A stretch of 64,000 bases of DNA. It comes from Paraflavitalea soli (GTDB taxonomy: Bacteria; Bacteroidota; Bacteroidia; Chitinophagales; Chitinophagaceae). Positions within the stretch are counted from its first letter, which is position 1. Every line of letters begins with the position of its first letter. Shown one piece after another: positions 52,736 through 61,937 of this stretch. Where the stretch lies: assembly GCF_003555545.1 (NCBI RefSeq), contig NZ_CP032157.1, positions 6,390,546 to 6,454,545 on the forward strand. The letters run 5' to 3'. Below the pieces are notes generated by a model. That model was not told the DNA's origin, searched no databases, and was given only the letters and a program-made list of their open reading frames with translations. The translations under genes were made by a program, and so were the position numbers.

Positions 52736-55700
52736 ATGACATCAAATCGATTGTTTACAGCATCTGCTTTGCTATTGCTGACTCTGTGTTTCAGCGCTGC
52801 CACCCTCGCTCAGGATAAAATTATCACCGGAAAAATTTCAGACTCAAAAGATGGGACACCTGTAGTAGGTGCTTCAGTAGTGCCTAAAGGATCTGCCAAA
52901 GGTACTTCTACCGGCACAGACGGCTCCTTCCGCGTCAATGTGGCCGAAGCCGTCACTACCCTGGTAGTTTCTTCCGTAGGGTACATCACCCTGGAAGTAG
53001 ACATCACCGGGAAAACTGTTGCCAACATCTCACTCGAAGCCAGTAACTCCGCCCTCAATGAGATCGTGGTGGTGGGTTATGGCACTGCCCGCAAAAAAGA
53101 CCTCACCGGTGCCGTGGCATCCGTTAAAGCCAAAGACTTTAACCAGGGTATTCAAACTTCCCCCGACCAGCTCATTCAGGGAAAAGTAGCTGGCGTACAG
53201 ATCATGAACAACAGTGGGCAGCCAGGTGGTGGCACTACTGTTAAGATCAGGGGCAACTCCAGCATCCGGGCTGGCAGCAATCCGCTTTATGTAGTGGATG
53301 GTATTCCGCTCGACGGCCGTTCCGCCCGCCCGGGTGGTTCTGGCGCAGGTATTGGAACTTCTCCTGCCGCCAATCCCCTCAATTTTATGAACCCCAATGA
53401 CATCGCCTCCATCGAAGTATTGAAAGATGCTTCCGCTACTGCTATATATGGATCAAGAGGTGCGTATGGGGTCATTATCATTAACACGAAAAGAGGACAA
53501 ACAGGCGCCCCTAAAATGGATGTAAATTTTTATGTGGGTATGAGTAAGCTGATCAAGCAGCTCAAAGTATTGGATGCAGGCGAGTACAAGAAAGCATTGG
53601 CCGATTATGGATTGACCACCGGCGATTACGGCGGCAGCGTAGATGCTATGGACGCTATCTTAAGAACCGCCTGGACTCAGAACTATGACGTAGGTTTCAG
53701 CGGTGGTACTGAAAATGGCCGCTACCGCATCTCAGCAGGCTACCTCGATCAGGAAGGCATCATCCGAAAATCTAATTTTAAGAAATACAGCACCAATATC
53801 AGTGGCTTCTTTAAGTTCCTGGAAAGTAAAAGACTCGGTGTTGACTATAATATCATTGCCTCTCAAACGGTAGAACAGATTGCGCCCGTTTCCAACGATG
53901 CCGGCTTTACCGGTAGCATCATCGGCCAGGCATTGCAATGGAACCCTACCCGGCCCCTCATCAGAAAAAAAGCCAATGGTCAGGATTCCCTCGATATAGA
54001 TAAGAACTCTTCTACCGTCAACCCCCTCGCTATGTCTGAGGCTTATGACGATCATTCAAAAGTCACCAGCATATTAGGTAGCATCTCTCCCTATTTTAAG
54101 ATCACCAAAGACCTGGAATACCGCATGCTGTTCAGCATTAATTATAGTACCGGTATCAGGAATGCGCAGATCGCCAAATATATCAACCTGCAGGATATTG
54201 GCCCCAGTACCGATTACCCCGACGGAAGGGGCGTGGCTTACACCGGTACCAATGAACTTACCACCAAGCAGTTTACACATACCCTCAACTATAATAAAAA
54301 GATATCACCATCATTCAACATCAATGCCTTACTCGGGTTTGAGTACATGAAGTTTGATACCAAGGGTAGCGGCATGAACGCCCGCGATTTTGGAAGTTAT
54401 AATATACCTTTTACCAATTATTTCCAGTTTAGCTCTCAATCTACCCGCGGCACCTTTTCCTTTGCTGATCCCACCACAGAACTCCAGTCCTACTTTGGTC
54501 GCGCGATCGTCAACTATAAAGACAGGTATTTACTGACAGCTACTTTCCGGGCCGATGGTTCTACCAAATTTGGTAAGAACAACCGCTATGGATACTTCCC
54601 TTCCTTCGCGGTAGCCTGGAACGTACAGAACGAATCATTCTTCGATGTCGATTTCATAAATACACTGAAAGTAAGAGCTGGTTGGGGTAAAACCGGTAGC
54701 CAGGATGCTCCTCCCGGTTCAGCCCAGGAGCGTTATGGCTTCAATGGTCCCAACTCTACTTTTAAAGTAAATGCCGAAAACAAAGACCTCAAATGGCAGG
54801 CCGATGAGCAGATTGATATCGGGCTCGACTTTACAATATGGGAAAACAGGATCAGCGGTACCATCGATTATTTTCATAAGAAAACAACCGGACTGCTCTA
54901 TCCTACCATCACAGCCCAGCCTGCACCTCCGGGAGCTCCGCCTACCTGGAAGAACCTGGATGCGGAGATCGTAAATAAAGGCGTGGAAGTAACCGTACAG
55001 GCCAATATCATCAAAACAAGAGAGTTCAGCTGGGACCTGGGTGTCAATGCCTCCTTCCTGAAAAATGATGTGAGTGGATTACCCGCTCCCATCGCTACCG
55101 GAGGCTTGCACGGACAAGGTATTTCCGGCGCTACCGTAGAGCAGATCACCAACAACCAGCCCATCAATGTATTTTATACCAAAAGGTTCTTGGGCATTGA
55201 TAAAGGAACCGGATTGGCCAATTATTCTGATGACGGATATGTACTGTATTACCTGGGCAATCCCAATCCTTCAACAGTATTAGGGATCAGCACATCCGTA
55301 AACTATAAGAAATTCTTTGCAGTGGTCAACATGAATGGAGCCATGGGACAAAAGATCTATAACAATACCGCCAACACCGTATTGCCCATTGGTAACCTTA
55401 TCGGTGGCCGCAACATCGCCAGGGCATTGATAGGTACCGAAGTCAAGGAAAACCTCGCCAATCCCATTTCCCCTTCTTCCCGCTATATTGAAAATGGTAG
55501 TTACCTCAAGCTGGCCAATGCCACCATTTCTTACAATGTGGGCAATATTGGAAAGGCATTGAAGAACCTCAATGTGTATATAGCCGGACAGAACCTGTTT
55601 GTAATTACCAAATTCACAGGGTTTGATCCCGAAGTAAATACCGATAAGCAAGTAAATGGTATTCCTTCTGTGGGAATTGAGTATACGCCTTATCCTTCAG

Positions 55701-55741
55701 CCAGGTCATTCCAGATCGGGTTAAACTTTTCTCTTCAATAG
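52736..55741 (+). CDS. SusC/RagA-type TonB-dependent transporter, second locus
   Basis: 1,001 residues with a signal peptide (ASALLLLTLCFSAATLAQ), a regulatory-like domain (IITGKISDSKDGTPVVGASV), ALNEIVVVGYGTARKKDLTGAV, plug (GKVAGVQIMNNSG, NPLYVVDGIPLDG) and a barrel ending ARSFQIGLNFSLQ. It is clearly a paralogue of the first SusC but with a different barrel, so the substrate may differ. The shared palindrome at the promoter hints at co-regulation with the starch operon. No glycoside hydrolase is encoded next to it. Confidence 0.93.
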   Translation: MTSNRLFTASALLLLTLCFSAATLAQDKIITGKISDSKDGTPVVGASVVPKGSAKGTSTGTDGSFRVNVAEAVTTLVVSSVGYITLEVDITGKTVANISLEASNSALNEIVVVGYGTARKKDLTGAVASVKAKDFNQGIQTSPDQLIQGKVAGVQIMNNSGQPGGGTTVKIRGNSSIRAGSNPLYVVDGIPLDGRSARPGGSGAGIGTSPAANPLNFMNPNDIASIEVLKDASATAIYGSRGAYGVIIINTKRGQTGAPKMDVNFYVGMSKLIKQLKVLDAGEYKKALADYGLTTGDYGGSVDAMDAILRTAWTQNYDVGFSGGTENGRYRISAGYLDQEGIIRKSNFKKYSTNISGFFKFLESKRLGVDYNIIASQTVEQIAPVSNDAGFTGSIIGQALQWNPTRPLIRKKANGQDSLDIDKNSSTVNPLAMSEAYDDHSKVTSILGSISPYFKITKDLEYRMLFSINYSTGIRNAQIAKYINLQDIGPSTDYPDGRGVAYTGTNELTTKQFTHTLNYNKKISPSFNINALLGFEYMKFDTKGSGMNARDFGSYNIPFTNYFQFSSQSTRGTFSFADPTTELQSYFGRAIVNYKDRYLLTATFRADGSTKFGKNNRYGYFPSFAVAWNVQNESFFDVDFINTLKVRAGWGKTGSQDAPPGSAQERYGFNGPNSTFKVNAENKDLKWQADEQIDIGLDFTIWENRISGTIDYFHKKTTGLLYPTITAQPAPPGAPPTWKNLDAEIVNKGVEVTVQANIIKTREFSWDLGVNASFLKNDVSGLPAPIATGGLHGQGISGATVEQITNNQPINVFYTKRFLGIDKGTGLANYSDDGYVLYYLGNPNPSTVLGISTSVNYKKFFAVVNMNGAMGQKIYNNTANTVLPIGNLIGGRNIARALIGTEVKENLANPISPSSRYIENGSYLKLANATISYNVGNIGKALKNLNVYIAGQNLFVITKFTGFDPEVNTDKQVNGIPSVGIEYTPYPSARSFQIGLNFSLQ

Positions 55742-55754
55742 CAAAAAACTTTTT

Positions 55755-57266
55755 ATGAAATATACACGATTGCTTTTTTTCATAATACCCGTCTTCCTGT
55801 TGGTCGCTTGTACCAAGCTCGAAGAGAAGTTAAACGGAGAGGTATCACCCGATCAGGTAGCTGGCGGCGGATCTTCTACGGCCAGTTTGCTAAAAGGGGT
55901 GTATGATGCCATGCGCAGCCCTTACCAGGACCAAAGCCGTTTCTGGGCAGCCCAGGAACATACCAGCGATGAATGTATAGGGCCCACAAGAGGTGGCGAT
56001 TGGGATGATAATGGCGTATGGCGCATTCTTCACGTGCACAAATGGGATGGCGATCACCTGTTCTTACGCCAAACCTTTGAAGACCTGGGAGGCGTAATTT
56101 ATGCCGGCACCGATATGCTGCGTTTTAACCCCACTGCGCAGCAAGCTGCAGAAGCAAGATTCCTGAGAGCCTTTGCCATGTTCTCCATGCTCGATGGCTG
56201 GGACCAGGTTCCTTATCGTGAGCCAGGTGGTGATATCCTCCAGGCGCCTAAAGTAAGAAAGGGAACAGAAGCATTGGACTATATTATTGCAGAGGTAAAT
56301 GCCATCATGAACGACCTGCCGGCAACCCCTGTCAACAAAGCCAATAAGGATGCCGCCAGGGTATTATTAATGAAATGCTACATCAACAAAGGTGTTATCG
56401 CCAACCGCGCTACCCCAGCCTTTGCCGCCGCCGATATGGACCAGGTCATTACTCTGGCCGACCAGATCATTAACAGCAACAAGTATAAGCTGGCCACCCA
56501 ATACTTCGACAATTTTGCGCCCAATAACGATGTTATCTCTACCGAGAATATCTTTACCGCAGAAAATATTGGCGGCTCTTCCAGTGGTAACGTTCGTTCC
56601 CGCTGGTTCTGTACTTTACACTACAACAACAATCCCGGAGGCTGGAATGGTTTTACTACCCTGTCCGACTTTTACAACAAGTTCGAAGCCGCTGACGTTC
56701 GCAGAAGCCAAAGCTACCCCGGCGTGACCAACGTATCCGGCATCAAGCCCGGCTTCCTCGTAGGACAGCAATTTGATCAGAATGGTGTAGCGCTGAAAGA
56801 CAGGGGCGGTCGCCCCCTCGCATTCACGCCCGAAGTAAAAGCCATCGAGATCGGTACCAACCTCGAAGTGACCGGTATAAGAGTTATTAAATACCCGATA
56901 GACTATAATAATGGTGATAATTCCAACAACGACTATGTATACTATCGTTATGCCGATGTGATTCTCATGAAAGCTGAAGCCCTGTTAAGGAAGAACAATG
57001 CTGCCGCCGCTTTGCCACTGGTGAACGAAGTGCGCACCAAAAGAGGTATCGCAGCATTGGCATCTGTAAACCTCGATCAGCTGCTGGATGAAAGAGGCCG
57101 CGAATTCTACTGGGAGGGCATGAGAAGGAATGACCTGATCCGCTTTGGTAAGTTCCTGCAACCCTGGCAGGAAAAACCAACCGACGATCCTAAGAACCTG
57201 TTATTCCCCATTCCTAACCAGCAAATTGCAGCTAACCCAAATCTTGTACAAAATACCGGGTATTAA
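55755..57266 (+). CDS. SusD/RagB-type lipoprotein, second locus
   Basis: 503 residues with lipobox (LLVAC). SusD hallmarks: STASLLKGVYDAMRSPYQ, AARVLLMKCYINKG, YYRYADVILMKAEALLRKN and ALPLVNEVRTKRGIAAL...LLDERGREFYWEGMRRNDLIRFG. It pairs with the preceding SusC (13-bp gap). It has Trp-rich stretches near residue 80 (DECIGPTRGGDWDDNGVWR) that may be the ligand face. Followed by a strong hairpin. Confidence 0.92.
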   Translation: MKYTRLLFFIIPVFLLVACTKLEEKLNGEVSPDQVAGGGSSTASLLKGVYDAMRSPYQDQSRFWAAQEHTSDECIGPTRGGDWDDNGVWRILHVHKWDGDHLFLRQTFEDLGGVIYAGTDMLRFNPTAQQAAEARFLRAFAMFSMLDGWDQVPYREPGGDILQAPKVRKGTEALDYIIAEVNAIMNDLPATPVNKANKDAARVLLMKCYINKGVIANRATPAFAAADMDQVITLADQIINSNKYKLATQYFDNFAPNNDVISTENIFTAENIGGSSSGNVRSRWFCTLHYNNNPGGWNGFTTLSDFYNKFEAADVRRSQSYPGVTNVSGIKPGFLVGQQFDQNGVALKDRGGRPLAFTPEVKAIEIGTNLEVTGIRVIKYPIDYNNGDNSNNDYVYYRYADVILMKAEALLRKNNAAAALPLVNEVRTKRGIAALASVNLDQLLDERGREFYWEGMRRNDLIRFGKFLQPWQEKPTDDPKNLLFPIPNQQIAANPNLVQNTGY

Positions 57267-57286
57267 TCAATAAGTTGGCTAATTTA

Positions 57287-57317
57287 CAGGAGGTCATTTT
57301 TATAGAATGACCTCCTG
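57287..57317 (+). terminator. Perfect 12-bp hairpin between SusD and the FG-GAP gene
   Basis: CAGGAGGTCATT and AATGACCTCCTG with a 7-base loop, then TTTGTTT. It looks like an intrinsic terminator, yet its 3' arm ends only 7 bp before the ATG of the next gene. It may be a leaky terminator that lowers expression downstream, or a translation-control hairpin. Confidence 0.6.
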
Positions 57318-57324
57318 TTTGTTT

Positions 57325-60300
57325 ATGAAACATCGACACACACTTGCCTGCATGGTACTGACTTTTGTTGCATGCTTGTCCTGTAAACAAAAGCAGTCTC
57401 CCACCACTTTGTTCCAGCAAATGGAACATACCGGTATCGACTTCAGCAATACAGTACAGGATACGCCGGACTTCAACATATTCACCTATCGTAATTTCTA
57501 TAATGGGGGAGGTGTAGCCATAGGTGATATCAACAACGATGGACTGAGCGATGTTTTCTTTACCGCCAATTCAGGAAGTAACAAACTCTACCTCAACAAA
57601 GGCAACTGGCAGTTTGAAGATATTTCCGAAAAAGCCGGGTTTACCACCAAAAAGAAATGGAGCACCGGTGTTGTAATGGCCGACGTGAACAACGATGGCT
57701 GGCTCGATATCTACGTCTGTAATGCAGGCTATCAAAAAGGCGTAGGGCAGGAAGATGAACTCTTCATCAATAACCACCAGCTTGGTTTTGCCGATTCGGC
57801 CGCTGCCTATGGATTGACCGACAATGATTATACCACCCACGCTTCCTTTTTTGATTATGATCTTGATGGCGACCTCGACCTGTATTTACTCAACAACAGC
57901 TTTATCCCCGTTAATACACTCAATTACGCCAATAACCGCGATCTCCGGGCAAAAGATTGGCCCGTAGCCGATTTCCTGAAGGGCGGAGGCGACAGGCTCA
58001 TGAGAAATGATAACGGTAAATTTACAGATGTAAGCAAAGAAGCAGGCATCTATGGTAGCCTGATTGGATTTGGCCTGGGAGTTACCGTAGGAGATGTCAA
58101 CAATGATCACTACCCCGACATCTATGTCTCTAATGATTTCTTTGAACGCGATTACCTCTATATCAACCAGCAGAATGGCACCTTTAAAGAAGAACTGGAA
58201 CAAAGCATCCAACACATCAGCCTGTCCTCCATGGGAGCCGATATGGGAGATATAAACAACGATGGCTATCCTGATATCTTTACTACCGATATGTTGCCGG
58301 ATAATGATTACCGGTTAAAGACTACCGCTTCCTTTGAGACCATTGATGTAAACCGGCTCACCATTAAAAAGGGATTTTACCACCAGTACATGCAAAATGC
58401 ATTGCAGGTAAACAATAAAGACGGGCGCTTCCTCGAAACTGCTCACTATAGCGGCGTAGCCGCATCAGACTGGAGCTGGGGTGCGCTCATTTTCGATGCA
58501 GACAATGACGGCCTTTCCGATATCTATGTGTGTAATGGCATTTACCGTGACATCACTGACCAGGATTTTATAGATTTCTTTGCCAATGAGATCGTACGTA
58601 AAATGGCCCTCACAGGAAAAAAGGAACAGATAGACGAGATTATAGCCAAAATGCCCTCCCGGCCCATTTTAAACAAGGCCTTCAAAAACCTGGGCCAACT
58701 GCGCTTTGAAGATGCCGGTACTTCCTGGGGCATCACCCAGCCTTCTTTTTCCAATGGCGCCGCTTATGGTGATCTTGACAATGATGGCGACCTGGATATG
58801 GTCGTAAGCAATGTCAATGAAAAAGCCTTTATATACCGCAACAATAGCCGGGAAACCACCGGCAATCATTATATCGGCATTTCCCTCAAAGGCAGGGGAG
58901 CCAACACTTTTGCGGTTGGCAGTACCGTGAAAGTATACCAGGGCGATCAGGTCATGAGCCGCGAAATAATTCCCGGCCGCGGCTTTCAGTCTTCCATAGA
59001 TTATAAAGCCATCATTGGCCTGGGCAAAAAAAGCGTGGATTCTATGATCATCATATGGCCCGATCGTACCTATACCCGCTATGATCGCCCGGCCAGCGAT
59101 TCTCTGTATACCATTCAACAGCCCGATAACGGGAAAATATCAATGCAGCCCGCTCTCCCTACTGTACAGCCTTTGCTGGAAAGGGTAGCCAGCACTTTTG
59201 ATAAGCACCAGGAAGATGATTATGTGGACTTTTATTATGAACGTAATGTTCCGATGATGCTCTCCCGCGAAGGCCCCAAAGCTGCCCTGGGTGATGTGAA
59301 TGGCGATGGTCTCCAGGATGTATACATCTGCGGTCCATCAGGTACCGCAGGCCAGTTGTACCTGCAAACAGCGAATGACTTCGTGAAGAAACCCGAACAA
59401 ATATTTAATCAATTTGCCAATTTTGAAGACGTCACCGCACTGTTCTTTGATGCTGATAAAGATGGCGACCTTGATCTCTTTGTTGGCACCGGGGGCAATA
59501 ACCACCCTGCAGGCAGCCGGGAAATGCAAAACAGGCTTTACTTCAACGACGGCCAGGGGAATTTTGACATTAATACTTCCGCCCTGCCCGCCAATAAAGA
59601 CAATACAGCCGTAGTGCTGGCCCACGACTTTGATGGAGATGGCGATATTGACCTCTTTGTAGGCAGTCGAAGTATTCCCGGCAATTATGGTACCTCCCCT
59701 GAAAGTTACCTGCTGCTCAATGACGGGCATGGCAAGTTTACCGATATCGCTAAAACGAAGAACCCCGATATTGCCAGGATAGGATTGGTAACAGGGGCCG
59801 TACTGGCCAATATAACCGGTGATCAAAAGCCCGAATTGGTCATTGCGGGCGAATGGATGACGCCCCGCATCTTTTCCTGGCAAGGCGATCATTTCACTGA
59901 AATAAAGACCAGCCTCGGCCAGTTGTACGGCTGCTGGCAAACAATGGCCGCTGCCGATATCGACAATGATGGTGATCAGGATTTGATATTGGGCAATATG
60001 GGAGAGAATTTCTACCTCCGGCCATCTGAAAAGGCGCCCCAGAAAATATGGATCAATGACTACGATGGCAATGGCATCACCGATAAGATCATGACCCGCA
60101 GTGATAATGGACGCGATGTAACCGTTTTCATGAAGCGCGACCTGACCGATCAATTGCCCTCCGTGAAAAAACTAACCCTAAAACATGAAGACTTTGCCCA
60201 AAAGACAATACAGGACCTGTTTGCTGCCGACCTGCTGGATAAAAGCCTCGTAAAGACCATCAATTATGCGCCTTCCTGTATTGCCGTAAACGAGGGTAAC

Positions 60301-60660
60301 GGCAAGTTTACTATTAAGAAATTACCCCTCGAAACACAGCTATCCTGCATCAATAGCATCCTCTGCACCGATGTAAACAAGGATGGCTTCACCGACCTCG
60401 TAATGGGGGGTAATTGCTTTGGTTTTCTGCCCCAGTTTGCCCGGATGGATGCTTCCTTTGGCCATGTCTTGTTAAACAACGGCAAGGGCGATTTTGCAGC
60501 GTTGTCCAACAAACGGGCAGGACTGGAATTAACAGGCGTAATACGGGATATAAAAGAGCTGCCTGCTAAAAATGGCCGGCTCCTGCTCGTACTCCAGAAC
60601 GACGAGTTTCCTGTCCTGTTCCGCCTGAAAGGAGTAAAGTCGGCTAATACAATGCCGTAA
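57325..60660 (+). CDS. FG-GAP/VCBS-repeat lipoprotein with ASPIC/UnbV domain (CRTAC1-like)
   Basis: 1,111 residues from the ATG at 57325; an earlier ATG at 57307 lies inside the hairpin arm. Lipobox VACLSC. The protein is filled with calcium-loop FG-GAP repeats (GDINNDGLSDVF, ADVNNDGWLDIY, DYDLDGDLDLY, GDVNNDHYPDIY, FDADKDGDLDLF, DFDGDGDIDLF and others), probably two beta-propellers. In the middle is an ASPIC/UnbV segment (VGSTVKVYQGDQVMSREIIPGRGFQ). Such proteins often follow SusC/SusD pairs in Bacteroidota; they are surface proteins of unknown role, perhaps binding glycan or glycoprotein. Confidence 0.88.
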   Translation: MKHRHTLACMVLTFVACLSCKQKQSPTTLFQQMEHTGIDFSNTVQDTPDFNIFTYRNFYNGGGVAIGDINNDGLSDVFFTANSGSNKLYLNKGNWQFEDISEKAGFTTKKKWSTGVVMADVNNDGWLDIYVCNAGYQKGVGQEDELFINNHQLGFADSAAAYGLTDNDYTTHASFFDYDLDGDLDLYLLNNSFIPVNTLNYANNRDLRAKDWPVADFLKGGGDRLMRNDNGKFTDVSKEAGIYGSLIGFGLGVTVGDVNNDHYPDIYVSNDFFERDYLYINQQNGTFKEELEQSIQHISLSSMGADMGDINNDGYPDIFTTDMLPDNDYRLKTTASFETIDVNRLTIKKGFYHQYMQNALQVNNKDGRFLETAHYSGVAASDWSWGALIFDADNDGLSDIYVCNGIYRDITDQDFIDFFANEIVRKMALTGKKEQIDEIIAKMPSRPILNKAFKNLGQLRFEDAGTSWGITQPSFSNGAAYGDLDNDGDLDMVVSNVNEKAFIYRNNSRETTGNHYIGISLKGRGANTFAVGSTVKVYQGDQVMSREIIPGRGFQSSIDYKAIIGLGKKSVDSMIIIWPDRTYTRYDRPASDSLYTIQQPDNGKISMQPALPTVQPLLERVASTFDKHQEDDYVDFYYERNVPMMLSREGPKAALGDVNGDGLQDVYICGPSGTAGQLYLQTANDFVKKPEQIFNQFANFEDVTALFFDADKDGDLDLFVGTGGNNHPAGSREMQNRLYFNDGQGNFDINTSALPANKDNTAVVLAHDFDGDGDIDLFVGSRSIPGNYGTSPESYLLLNDGHGKFTDIAKTKNPDIARIGLVTGAVLANITGDQKPELVIAGEWMTPRIFSWQGDHFTEIKTSLGQLYGCWQTMAAADIDNDGDQDLILGNMGENFYLRPSEKAPQKIWINDYDGNGITDKIMTRSDNGRDVTVFMKRDLTDQLPSVKKLTLKHEDFAQKTIQDLFAADLLDKSLVKTINYAPSCIAVNEGNGKFTIKKLPLETQLSCINSILCTDVNKDGFTDLVMGGNCFGFLPQFARMDASFGHVLLNNGKGDFAALSNKRAGLELTGVIRDIKELPAKNGRLLLVLQNDEFPVLFRLKGVKSANTMP

Positions 60661-60690
60661 TTGGCTCAGGGCCTTCAAAGCGCGGACCCA

Positions 60691-60730
60691 TTCTGTATTC
60701 TAAATTCTGTATCCTGTATTCTCTATTCTG
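60691..60730. repeat. TTCTGTAT-rich dispersed repeat, copy 2
   Basis: TTCTGTATTCTAAATTCTGT then ATCCTGTATTCTCTATTCTG; relative of 14682-14713. Confidence 0.6.
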
Positions 60731-60732
60731 GC

Positions 60733-60740
60733 TATCTTTG
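60733..60740 (+). promoter_or_regulatory. Possible -7 box of the TPR gene
   Basis: TATCTTTG fits TAnnTTTG and lies only 6 bp before the ATG at 60747, implying a very short or no leader. The box adjoins the dispersed repeat, so the repeat may have supplied part of the promoter. Confidence 0.35.
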
Positions 60741-60746
60741 GTTTCT

Positions 60747-61769
60747 ATGAAACAATTGTTTGTTGCAGCTATCTTGTGCTTATCAATAAGTACCATTACC
60801 GCTCAGGAACAGGATTGGAAAGCCTTACAGGAAAAAGCCAAAGCCTTTACCCGGCAGGGCGACTATTCCAATGCCATCATGGTGTTGAACCGTGCATTGG
60901 AAAAAGAGTCTAATAATATCGAATTAAAAAAGGACCTGGCTTTTACCTATTACCTCAATCGTGATTATGTGAAGGCACTGGAAGTGGCCAAACCATTACC
61001 AGAACAACAGGATGCAGATGTGCAGAGCTACCAGATACTGGGCCTGGTATACAAAGCCATTGAGGAAGCCAAAGACGCTGAGAAAATGTACAAAGCGGCG
61101 TTGAAGAAATTCCCCAACAGTGGTGTTTTGTACAGCGAATTTGGAGAAATGCTCTGGAGCAAAAAAGCCTACACCGACGCTATTGAACAATGGGAGAAAG
61201 GCATAGAGGTCGATCCCAATCATTCCGGCAACTACTACAATGCTGCCAAATATTACTTTTTCACCAAAGACAAGATATGGGCATTGGTCTATGGAGAGAT
61301 ATTTGTCAACCTCGAAAGCTACTCCAAACGTACCGCCGAGATTAAGATCGTCCTCCTGGATTCCTATAAAAAACTGTTTACCGACAGCGACATGGGCAAA
61401 AATCAGGACAACAAGAACGAGTTTGTAAAAGCGTGGTTCGACATCATGAAAACACAATCCGCTTATGTAGCCGACAATGGCATTACGCCCGAAACCTTAT
61501 CGGCTATAAGGACCAAATTTGTGGTCAGCTGGTTTGAAAAGTATGCGAAAAGGTTCCCTTATCGCCTGTTTGATTACCAGCAGCAATTGCTGAAATCGGG
61601 CATGTTTGAAGCCTATAACCAATGGGTATTCGGTGCAACCGCCAATTTGGCCGCCTATGAAAGCTGGACCAAAACCCACGCCGATGAGTACAATCAGTTC
61701 AATACCTTCCAGCATAACCGGGTTTTTAAGCTGCCTGCAGGCCAGTATTATCAAACCCCCAACAAATAA
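60747..61769 (+). CDS. Periplasmic tetratricopeptide-repeat protein
   Basis: 340 residues with a signal peptide (LFVAAILCLSISTITAQ) and at least four TPR-like units: AKAFTRQGDYSNAIMVLNRALEKE, LAFTYYLNRDYVKALEVAKPL, LGLVYKAIEEAKDAEKMYKAALK, FGEMLWSKKAYTDAIEQWEKGI. The C-terminal half is helical without clear repeats. TPR proteins act as scaffolds; the partner is unknown. ATG 60747 is used rather than a TTG 9 bp upstream. Terminator at 61799. Confidence 0.85.
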   Translation: MKQLFVAAILCLSISTITAQEQDWKALQEKAKAFTRQGDYSNAIMVLNRALEKESNNIELKKDLAFTYYLNRDYVKALEVAKPLPEQQDADVQSYQILGLVYKAIEEAKDAEKMYKAALKKFPNSGVLYSEFGEMLWSKKAYTDAIEQWEKGIEVDPNHSGNYYNAAKYYFFTKDKIWALVYGEIFVNLESYSKRTAEIKIVLLDSYKKLFTDSDMGKNQDNKNEFVKAWFDIMKTQSAYVADNGITPETLSAIRTKFVVSWFEKYAKRFPYRLFDYQQQLLKSGMFEAYNQWVFGATANLAAYESWTKTHADEYNQFNTFQHNRVFKLPAGQYYQTPNK

Positions 61770-61798
61770 TTAGCAAAAGCTATCCAAACGCCCCTGCA

Positions 61799-61823
61799 GC
61801 CCCGCTTTGGCGGGGCTTTTTTT
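61799..61823 (+). terminator. Strong terminator
   Basis: GCCCCGC and GCGGGGC arms with a TTTG loop followed by seven T residues. Confidence 0.92.
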
Positions 61824-61937
61824 ATTACCACTTATTTGTTAATTTGATGGCCAATAGCCGGGAAAAACAACAACAGGGAGTGTCCGGATGTTGTACCTGT
61901 GAGCCCCTTGATTTAATTCACGCAAACAACGATTGTT

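Noticed and set aside
59338-60153. Minus-strand 271-codon frame opposite the FG-GAP gene
   Set aside because: Arises from the repeated Asp/Asn/Gly codons read backwards; no domain.
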